A DNA stretch of 42,733 nt from an uncultured Prevotella sp. (GTDB taxonomy: Bacteria; Bacteroidota; Bacteroidia; Bacteroidales; Bacteroidaceae), in NCBI GenBank assembly GCA_900772835.1, contig CAAGSA010000109.1, positions 1 to 42,733 on the forward strand. Reading direction: 5' to 3'. The notes beneath the pieces were generated by a model, which was not told the origin of the DNA, did not search any database, and saw nothing but the letters and a program-made list of their open reading frames with translations. Shown one piece after another: positions 25,044 through 31,434 of this stretch. The position numbers were made by a program, and so were the translations under genes. Each line of letters begins with the position of its first letter. Positions within the stretch are counted from its first letter, which is position 1.

Positions 25044-25841
25044 ATGAAATTAGTACGTCCCAAGAAAAATTTAGGACAGCATTTCCTTACAGACCTGAAC
25101 GTGGCAAAAGCCATTGCCGATACCGTTGACGCCTGTCCCGACATACCCGTGCTGGAGGTGGGTCCGGGAATGGGAGTTCTCACACAGTATCTTACAGAGA
25201 AGCAGCGCCCGGTGAAAGTGGTTGAGATAGACCGCGAATCCGTGGCATATCTCAACGAGGCATATCCCATGCTGCGCGACAATATCATAGGAGAAGATTT
25301 CCTGAGAATGGATCTCGACAAAGTGTTCGACGGCAGGCAGTTTGTGCTTACTGGCAACTATCCGTACGACATATCATCGCAGATATTCTTCAAGATGCTC
25401 GACAACCGCGACCTCATACCGTGCTGCACAGGTATGATACAGCGCGAGGTGGCTTTGCGCATGGCATCAGAGCCGGGCAACAAGCAGTATGGCATACTGA
25501 GTGTGCTCATCCAGGCATGGTATGATGTGGAGTATCTTTTCACCGTGGACGAGCACGTGTTCAACCCACCGCCAAAGGTGAAGAGTGCCGTTATACGGAT
25601 GATGCGCAACAAGGTAGAGAGACTCGGGTGCGACGAAGCTTTGTTCAAGCGCGTTGTGAAGACCGTGTTCAACCAGCGCCGAAAGATGCTGCGCGTATCG
25701 CTGCGGCAGATAATGGGCGGACTGGACAATGCCGATCCGTTCTATAGCCACGAGTTGATGACCAAGCGTCCGGAGCAGCTCACGATAGAGCAGTTTGTGG
25801 AACTAACAAATCTTGTAGACGCAAAACTCGTAAAGGAATAG
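25044..25841 (+). CDS. rsmA: 16S rRNA dimethyladenosine transferase RsmA (KsgA)
   Basis: RsmA dimethylates two adjacent adenines in helix 45 of 16S rRNA in late 30S assembly. The 265 residues include the NLGQHFLTD start motif, the SAM-binding VLEVGPGMGVLT and the catalytic TGNYPYDISSQIFF motif (NYPY instead of the usual NLPY). The C-terminal domain has VFNPPPKVKSAVIRM and VVKTVFNQRRKMLR. It is the last gene of the same-strand block before the pgk promoter. Start ATG is 51 bases after cdd. Confidence 0.95.
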   Translation: MKLVRPKKNLGQHFLTDLNVAKAIADTVDACPDIPVLEVGPGMGVLTQYLTEKQRPVKVVEIDRESVAYLNEAYPMLRDNIIGEDFLRMDLDKVFDGRQFVLTGNYPYDISSQIFFKMLDNRDLIPCCTGMIQREVALRMASEPGNKQYGILSVLIQAWYDVEYLFTVDEHVFNPPPKVKSAVIRMMRNKVERLGCDEALFKRVVKTVFNQRRKMLRVSLRQIMGGLDNADPFYSHELMTKRPEQLTIEQFVELTNLVDAKLVKE

Positions 25842-25937
25842 TGCGGAATTGCAACGTCAGTATAGCATAAGTGTACGTTGCGTGTCAAAATTAGTAAAAA
25901 AAATAAAGTAAGAATAGTGCAAATCGCGCATTTTCAT

Positions 25938-25945
25938 TACTTTTG
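25938..25945 (+). promoter_or_regulatory. -7 promoter element of pgk
   Basis: TACTTTTG matches TAnnTTTG. The pgk ATG lies 99 bases downstream, leaving a roughly 90-base AT-rich leader with no ORF. No -33 TTTG is found at the right distance. Confidence 0.65.
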
Positions 25946-26044
25946 CATAATGCACAGCTATGTGTGTGGGAAATTATTTCAGGAGTAACAGAAATATTTC
26001 AGTAGGTAATACATTATAATAAAGACAAAATTATAAAAGTAATT

Positions 26045-27292
26045 ATGAAAATCGAAGATTTTAGCTTTGCTGGTAAAAAGGCAATCGTCCGCGTGGATTT
26101 CAATGTGCCATTGGACGAGAATGGAAACGTAACAGACGACACCCGTATCCGTGGCGCTCTGCCGACACTCAAGAAGGTGCTTGCAGACGGCGGCAGTCTT
26201 ATCATGATGAGCCATATGGGCAAGCCGAAGGGTAAGGTTAATCCGAAACTCTCGCTGAAGCAGATTGTGAAGAACGTTTCAGAGGCACTGGGCGTTGAGG
26301 TTAAGTTCGCTGCTGACTGTGCAAATGCAGACGCAGAGGTGGCAACACTGAAGCCTGGCGAAGCACTGCTGCTCGAGAACCTGCGCTTCTATGCAGAGGA
26401 GGAAGGCAAGCCTGTAGGTATCGACAAGGCAGATCCCGCATATGCAGAGGCAAAGGAAGAAATGAAGAAGAAGCAGAAGGAGTTTGCAAAGAAACTCGCT
26501 TCATACGCTGACTGCTACGTTATGGACGCATTCGGCACAGCACACCGCAAGCATGCCTCAACAGCCGTTATCGACGAGTTCTTCGACAAGGACCACAAGA
26601 TGCTCGGCTATCTGATGGAGAAGGAAGTGGATGCAGTAGACAAGGTGCTGGGCAATATCCAGCGTCCGTTCACAGCAATCATGGGTGGCTCTAAGGTGTC
26701 AACCAAGATTGGCATCATCGAGAACCTGCTTGAGAAGGTGGACAACCTCATCCTTTGCGGTGGTATGACATACACATTCTCGAAGGCACAGGGCGGAAAG
26801 ATCGGAAAGTCTATCTGCGAGGACGACAAGCTCGACGTGGCACTCGACGTGATGAAGAAGGCAAAGGAGAAGGGAGTGAACCTCGTTCTTGCCACAGATG
26901 CAATTGTTGCCGATGACTTCAGCAACGATGCAAACACACAGGTGTGCGACGTGAACAACATCCCCGACGAGTGGGAGGGCCTGGATATCGGTCCGGCAAC
27001 ATGCGAAAGCTTCGCAAAGGCAATCAAGGTGGCAAAGACAATCCTTTGGAACGGTCCTGCTGGCGTGTTCGAGTTCGACAACTTTGCCGGTGGCTCAAAG
27101 GCTATCGCAGAGGCTATCGCAGAGGCAACAGCAAACGGAGCATTCTCGCTGATTGGCGGTGGCGACTCAGTGGCTTGTATCAACAAGTTCGGTCTTGCCG
27201 ACAAGGTGTCATACATCTCTACAGGTGGCGGTGCGTTGCTTGAGGCCATCGAGGGCAAGGAACTCCCTGGAGTTGCAGCTATCGAGAAGTAA
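26045..27292 (+). CDS. pgk: Phosphoglycerate kinase
   Basis: Pgk transfers phosphate from 1,3-bisphosphoglycerate to ADP in glycolysis. The 415 residues have RVDFNVPLDENGNVTDDTRIR (substrate-binding), SHMGKPKG, FGTAHRKHAST, IMGGSKVSTKI, and the nucleotide-binding GGGDSVA region near the end. Length matches the family. It is transcribed from its own promoter and followed by a strong terminator, so probably monocistronic. High use of GCA, CTG and AAG codons fits a highly expressed gene. Confidence 0.97.
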   Translation: MKIEDFSFAGKKAIVRVDFNVPLDENGNVTDDTRIRGALPTLKKVLADGGSLIMMSHMGKPKGKVNPKLSLKQIVKNVSEALGVEVKFAADCANADAEVATLKPGEALLLENLRFYAEEEGKPVGIDKADPAYAEAKEEMKKKQKEFAKKLASYADCYVMDAFGTAHRKHASTAVIDEFFDKDHKMLGYLMEKEVDAVDKVLGNIQRPFTAIMGGSKVSTKIGIIENLLEKVDNLILCGGMTYTFSKAQGGKIGKSICEDDKLDVALDVMKKAKEKGVNLVLATDAIVADDFSNDANTQVCDVNNIPDEWEGLDIGPATCESFAKAIKVAKTILWNGPAGVFEFDNFAGGSKAIAEAIAEATANGAFSLIGGGDSVACINKFGLADKVSYISTGGGALLEAIEGKELPGVAAIEK

Positions 27293-27340
27293 GAATAGGC
27301 GAAAAGCGTATTGAGGCGCAAGCCTTGGAAAATATTATAA

Positions 27341-27384
27341 AAAGCGGGGAATTGGTGCGGAAAAAGCATCAGTTCCCCGTTTTT
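27341..27384 (+). terminator. Rho-independent terminator of pgk
   Basis: cggggaa (27345-27351) pairs with ttccccg (27373-27379), continued inside by ggtgc/gcatc with one G-U pair, and is followed by five Ts (27380-27384). It is 48 bases after the pgk stop. Confidence 0.85.
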
Positions 27385-27462
27385 AGGTTATAATATGTCA
27401 GACTAAATGACCGTGCAGACAAAAAAAACGGCACAAACAGTGTGTGTGTAAAAAAAAAGCCG

Positions 27463-27470
27463 TATATTTG
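27463..27470 (+). promoter_or_regulatory. -7 promoter element of lepA
   Basis: TATATTTG matches TAnnTTTG; the lepA ATG is 49 bases downstream. A TGTG-rich stretch at the -33 position is only a weak match to TTTG. Confidence 0.65.
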
Positions 27471-27518
27471 CATAATAGATAAAGAAAAAAGGCCAATAAA
27501 ATAACATTGCATTTCCGG

Positions 27519-29300
27519 ATGAATAACATTAGAAACTTTTGCATAATAGCACACATTGACCACGGCAAGTCAACACTTGCCGACAGACTGCTTGAATACA
27601 CTAACACAATAAAGATTGTTGAAGGGCAGATGCTTGACGATATGGACCTGGAGAAGGAGCGCGGAATCACCATCAAGAGCCACGCCATACAGATGGAATA
27701 CAAGTATGAGGGCGAGACCTATATACTTAACCTCATTGACACTCCGGGACACGTGGACTTCTCCTACGAGGTGTCGCGAAGCATTGCTGCCTGCGAGGGA
27801 GCGCTGCTCGTGGTGGATGCCACCCAGGGTGTGCAGGCGCAGACCATCAGCAACCTGTATATGGCGATAGACCATGACCTGGAGATAATCCCGGTGATAA
27901 ACAAGATAGACATGCCGTCGGCAATGCCCGACGAGGTGGAAGACGAGATAATAGAACTGATAGGCTGCGAGAGGAGCGACATCCTGCGCGCTTCGGGAAA
28001 GACGGGCGAGGGCATAGAAGACGTGCTGCGTGCCGTTATAGAGCGTGTGCCGCATCCTATGGGCGACCAAAAGGCACCCCTGCAGGCTCTCATCTTCGAC
28101 TCCGTGTTCAATCCATTCCGTGGTATCATTGCATACTTCAAGATAGAGAACGGCGAGATACGCAAGGGCGACAAAGTGAAATTCTACAACACGGGGATGG
28201 AGTATACTGCCGACGAGGTGGGTGTGCTGAAGATGAATATGATTCCGCGTCAGGTGCTTTCCACGGGCGAGGTGGGATACATCATCAGTGGAATCAAAGA
28301 CCCGACGGAGGTGAAGGTGGGTGATACCATAACCCACGTGACGAGGTCATGCGAGCATGCCATCGACGGATTCCAGGAGGTGAAGCCGATGGTGTTTGCC
28401 GGAGTTTATCCTATCGACCCGTCGGAATATGAAAACCTGCGCACGTCGCTCGAAAAACTGCAGCTCAACGATGCTTCGCTCACGTTCCAGCCGGAATCGT
28501 CGGTGGCATTGGGATTCGGCTTCCGCTGCGGTTTCCTCGGGCTGCTGCACATGGAAATCGTGCAGGAAAGACTGGACCGCGAATTCAATATGGATGTGAT
28601 AACCACGGTGCCCAACGTATCGTATATGGTATACGACAAGCAGGGTGGGGCGAAGGAAGTGCACAACCCGTCGGGATTGCCCGATGTGACGATGATCGAC
28701 CATATCGAGGAGCCGTATATAAAGGCTTCGATAATTACGGACACCAACTATATCGGTCCGATAATGAAGCTCTGCCTTGACAAGCGCGGAGAGCTGCTGA
28801 AGCAGGAATATATCAGCGGAAACCGTGTGGATCTGCACTTTATGCTGCCTCTGGGCGAGATAGTGATAGACTTCTACGACAAGCTGAAGAGCATATCCAA
28901 GGGATACGCCTCGTTCGACTATCATATCGACTGCTATCGTCTGTCGAAGCTTGCAAAGCTTGATATTCTGCTCAACGGCGAACCAGTGGATGCCCTCTCC
29001 ACGCTGACTCATCAGGACAACGCCGTGACGTTCGGCCGCCGTATATGCGAAAAACTGAAGGAGCTGATACCGCGCCAGCAGTTCGACATCGCCATCCAGG
29101 CTGCCATAGGAGCAAAGATTGTGGCGCGCGAGACGATAAAGTGTGTGCGCAAGGATGTGACGGCAAAATGCTACGGCGGCGACGTGAGCCGTAAGCGCAA
29201 GCTGCTGGAGAAACAAAAGAAGGGAAAGAAGAGGATGAAGCAGATTGGAAACGTGGAGGTTCCGCAGAAGGCGTTCCTCGCAGTGCTGAAGCTTGACTAA
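27519..29300 (+). CDS. lepA: Elongation factor 4 (LepA)
   Basis: LepA is a ribosome-bound translation GTPase that helps back-translocation or ribosome assembly. The 593-residue protein starts MNNIRNFCIIAHIDHGKSTL, with G1 AHIDHGKST, the RGITIK switch, DTPGHVDF and NKID motifs intact. The C-terminal domain ends KGKKRMKQIGNVEVPQKAFLAVLKLD, specific for LepA. An upstream in-frame TTG start is less likely, as the family begins at MNNIRNF. It is followed 33 bases later by the Crp/Fnr-type gene, perhaps in one transcript. Confidence 0.97.
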   Translation: MNNIRNFCIIAHIDHGKSTLADRLLEYTNTIKIVEGQMLDDMDLEKERGITIKSHAIQMEYKYEGETYILNLIDTPGHVDFSYEVSRSIAACEGALLVVDATQGVQAQTISNLYMAIDHDLEIIPVINKIDMPSAMPDEVEDEIIELIGCERSDILRASGKTGEGIEDVLRAVIERVPHPMGDQKAPLQALIFDSVFNPFRGIIAYFKIENGEIRKGDKVKFYNTGMEYTADEVGVLKMNMIPRQVLSTGEVGYIISGIKDPTEVKVGDTITHVTRSCEHAIDGFQEVKPMVFAGVYPIDPSEYENLRTSLEKLQLNDASLTFQPESSVALGFGFRCGFLGLLHMEIVQERLDREFNMDVITTVPNVSYMVYDKQGGAKEVHNPSGLPDVTMIDHIEEPYIKASIITDTNYIGPIMKLCLDKRGELLKQEYISGNRVDLHFMLPLGEIVIDFYDKLKSISKGYASFDYHIDCYRLSKLAKLDILLNGEPVDALSTLTHQDNAVTFGRRICEKLKELIPRQQFDIAIQAAIGAKIVARETIKCVRKDVTAKCYGGDVSRKRKLLEKQKKGKKRMKQIGNVEVPQKAFLAVLKLD

Positions 29301-29333
29301 ATACAATAATAAAAAATATGAAAGGGTGAGAGA

Positions 29334-29927
29334 ATGAAAGAAGTGGTTTCGAGAAGAGATATTGCGCGCGAACTTGCACGCCGCTACAGTACAATGGCGC
29401 ATGATGAGCTTGATATACTCGAGAGCATCCTTGTGCCGATGAAATTCCAGCGTGGCGAGAGAATCGTGGACGAGGGAGATGTGTGTGACGCGATATTCTA
29501 TATCGACAAGGGAATGGTACGCCAGTATTACTTCAAGAACAACAAGAACGTGACGGAATACCTTGCCGTGGACGGCACAATAGTGATGTGCATTGAGAGC
29601 CTGTTCCGCAACGAGCCGTCGCATCTCATCATAGAGGCATTGGAGCCGACCACAGTATTTGCCCTGCCAAAGGAGAAACTTGAGGAGGTGGCATTGCACA
29701 ATGTGAACATACAGATTCTCTATCGCAAGATACTCGAGGAGAGCCTGATAATCTCACAGCGCCGTGCCGACCTGTTGCGTTTCGAGAGTGCGAAAGACCG
29801 CTATCTGAAACTCTGCAAAATCAACCCGAAGGTGATACTGAAGGTTCCGTTGGTGCATATCGCGAGCTATCTGCAGATGACACCGGAGACGCTGAGTCGT
29901 GTGCGTTCCGCAGTAGCGATGGAGTAA
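29334..29927 (+). CDS. Crp/Fnr-family transcription regulator
   Basis: This 197-residue protein has an N-terminal cyclic-nucleotide-binding-type barrel (about 20-125: FQRGERIVDEGDVCDAIFYIDKGMVRQYY, then VDGTIVMCIESLF) and a C-terminal winged helix whose recognition part is IASYLQMTPETLSRVRSA. The cysteines are not in the Fnr iron-sulphur pattern, so it is probably not an oxygen sensor of that type. Ligand and targets cannot be read from sequence. It follows lepA by 33 bases; downstream lies a 44-nt tandem repeat. Confidence 0.9.
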   Translation: MKEVVSRRDIARELARRYSTMAHDELDILESILVPMKFQRGERIVDEGDVCDAIFYIDKGMVRQYYFKNNKNVTEYLAVDGTIVMCIESLFRNEPSHLIIEALEPTTVFALPKEKLEEVALHNVNIQILYRKILEESLIISQRRADLLRFESAKDRYLKLCKINPKVILKVPLVHIASYLQMTPETLSRVRSAVAME

Positions 29928-29945
29928 GGCTGAGTATTTCAAACA

Positions 29946-30077
29946 TAAATGCCGTATTTACGACGGACAAACATACTGTTTAGAGACCCTAAATAAGCCA
30001 TTTACGACGAACAAACATACCATTTAGAGGCCATAAATATGCCATTTGCGATGTGGAAACATAGCATTTGCATATTT
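29946..30077. repeat. Three tandem copies of a 44-nt unit
   Basis: Units at 29946-29989, 29990-30033 and 30034-30077 align without gaps at a period of exactly 44. Each begins taaat, keeps attt at positions 11-14 and acata at positions 26-30. Units 1 and 2 are close (both contain atttacgacg and tttagag); unit 3 is more diverged. The array lies wholly between the Crp-type gene and aroB, and its third unit contributes to a hairpin. Confidence 0.75.
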
Positions 30078-30088
30078 ATGGCATTTTT
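30030..30088. terminator. Hairpin with T-run between the Crp-type gene and aroB
   Basis: gccataaatatgc (30030-30042) and gcatatttatggc (30070-30082) are exact reverse complements over 13 bases, followed by attttt on the + strand. It would end the lepA-Crp transcript and may also serve aroB, which converges. The arm is built from the third repeat unit. Confidence 0.7.
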
Positions 30089-30114
30089 ATAACGCGTATG
30101 GAGGAGGGTTCGTT

Positions 30115-31167
30115 TTATGATTCCCGATAGAAATCGAAGGCTTCGAACACAAGTTCCTTCGGCGCGTGGCAGTCGATGTTCACGCTGCCGATGTCGGAAA
30201 GCAGAGTGAAGCTGATTCTGTTGCCGGTGTTCTTCTTGTCGTGTTGCATCAGCGAGTACAGCTGTTCATAGTCGTCGCAGGTGATGAGCATGCGGCCGTA
30301 GTTCTCGCGTATGAAAGACATTGTCTGGCGCAGGATGGTGGTAGGAAATCCTGACAATACAGTGCTCAGGTACAGTTCGCAGACTATGCCCCATGCTACG
30401 GCGTAGCCATGGAGCACGGGGGTGCCGCGTGATATGAAGAATGACTCCAGTGCATGGCCAATGGTATGTCCGAAGTTCAGAGCCTTGCGGATGCCCAGTT
30501 CGTGGGGGTCTTGCTCGACGATGCTCTTCTTGATGTTTACGCTTTCTTCAATGAGAGAAGACAACTCCTTGAAATCCGGATTGTTAAGGTCTACGGATAA
30601 ATGTCTTGCCCATAGCTCTTTGCTGCTTAGCAGACTGTGCTTCAGCATTTCGGCAAATCCGGAGCACAGGTTCTCACAGTCGAGAGTCTTGAGAAAATCC
30701 GTGCATATAATCACCGCTTCGGCATCCTGGAACACACCGATTTCGTTTTTCAGTCCGTTGAAGTTTATGCCGGTTTTCCCTCCCGTCGATGCATCGACCA
30801 TGGCAAGCAGGGTGGTGGGGATATTCACGAAGCTGATGCCGCGCTTGAAGGTGGCGGCAGCAAATCCGCCAAGGTCGGTGAGCATTCCGCCGCCAAGGTT
30901 GAGCAGGCAGGAATGGCGTGTGCATCCGTTGTTGCTCAGACTGCTCCATACGTGGGTTACGGTTTCAAGAGTCTTGCATGTGTCCGTGTCGCCGATGGTG
31001 ATTGTGTGTGCGCCTTGCAGGGCGGTGCATCCTTCAATCAGGGGGAGACACATGTTTTTTGTGTTCGCGTCAACGAGAACAAAGATTCTGTCGTAGGAAG
31101 AATCGCCGAATACAGTGTTGTCGATAGAGGCAGAGATATCGTGTGTGAATATCGTTTGTTGATTCAT
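30115..31167 (-). CDS. aroB: 3-dehydroquinate synthase
   Basis: AroB makes 3-dehydroquinate from DAHP in the shikimate pathway, using NAD+ and zinc. The 350 residues have the NAD-binding GGGMLTDLGGFAA motif, PTTLLAMVDASTGGKTGIN, the zinc-site segment FAEMLKHSLL and the LNFGHTIGHALE motif with its two metal-binding histidines. The ATG at 31165-31167 is preferred; an in-frame TTG two codons upstream is possible. It has its own promoter and converges on the 44-nt repeat region. Confidence 0.95.
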   Translation of the reverse strand: MNQQTIFTHDISASIDNTVFGDSSYDRIFVLVDANTKNMCLPLIEGCTALQGAHTITIGDTDTCKTLETVTHVWSSLSNNGCTRHSCLLNLGGGMLTDLGGFAAATFKRGISFVNIPTTLLAMVDASTGGKTGINFNGLKNEIGVFQDAEAVIICTDFLKTLDCENLCSGFAEMLKHSLLSSKELWARHLSVDLNNPDFKELSSLIEESVNIKKSIVEQDPHELGIRKALNFGHTIGHALESFFISRGTPVLHGYAVAWGIVCELYLSTVLSGFPTTILRQTMSFIRENYGRMLITCDDYEQLYSLMQHDKKNTGNRISFTLLSDIGSVNIDCHAPKELVFEAFDFYRES

Positions 31168-31205
31168 AATCAATGAAAAATAGAATTATACTTGTGAAAT
31201 ATTTG

Positions 31206-31213
31206 CAAAAATA
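31206..31213 (-). promoter_or_regulatory. -7 promoter element of aroB
   Basis: On the - strand the bases read TATTTTTG, an exact TAnnTTTG match, 38 bases upstream of the aroB ATG. Confidence 0.65.
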
Positions 31214-31278
31214 CTTATAAATAGCGAGGAAATAAAGGTAAATGGCTATTTTATTCATTTTCCCATTAAACATTTTAT

Positions 31279-31286
31279 TAACTTTG
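31279..31286 (+). promoter_or_regulatory. Upstream -7-like element before the outer-membrane barrel gene
   Basis: TAACTTTG matches TAnnTTTG but lies 148 bases before the ATG, which would give a long AT-rich leader. It may be a second promoter or a chance match. Confidence 0.35.
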
Positions 31287-31400
31287 GGGTCAAAATAATA
31301 TCACTGAAATCAGACATACTTGAATTCTATGAAAGTGTTGTATCTTGTATATATATAGGAGGTATAATTCTAAATAATGAAATATTGAATCTGTATAATA

Positions 31401-31408
31401 TAATTTTG
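31401..31408 (+). promoter_or_regulatory. -7 promoter element of the outer-membrane barrel gene
   Basis: TAATTTTG matches TAnnTTTG, 26 bases before the ATG at 31435, within a very AT-rich leader. Confidence 0.65.
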
Positions 31409-31434
31409 AATTTAAACAATATAATATAAAGTAG

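Noticed and set aside
25851..25881. Hairpin gcaacgt/acgttgc after rsmA
   Set aside because: Seven base pairs, but followed by an A-rich, not T-rich, stretch; not strong enough to call a terminator.
28347..29699. Open frame of 450 codons on the - strand opposite lepA and the Crp-type gene
   Set aside because: It spans two clear genes on the other strand, and the translation shows no domain.
29946..30077. Possible CRISPR array
   Set aside because: The 44-nt units are contiguous without spacers, diverge from each other, and no cas gene is visible.
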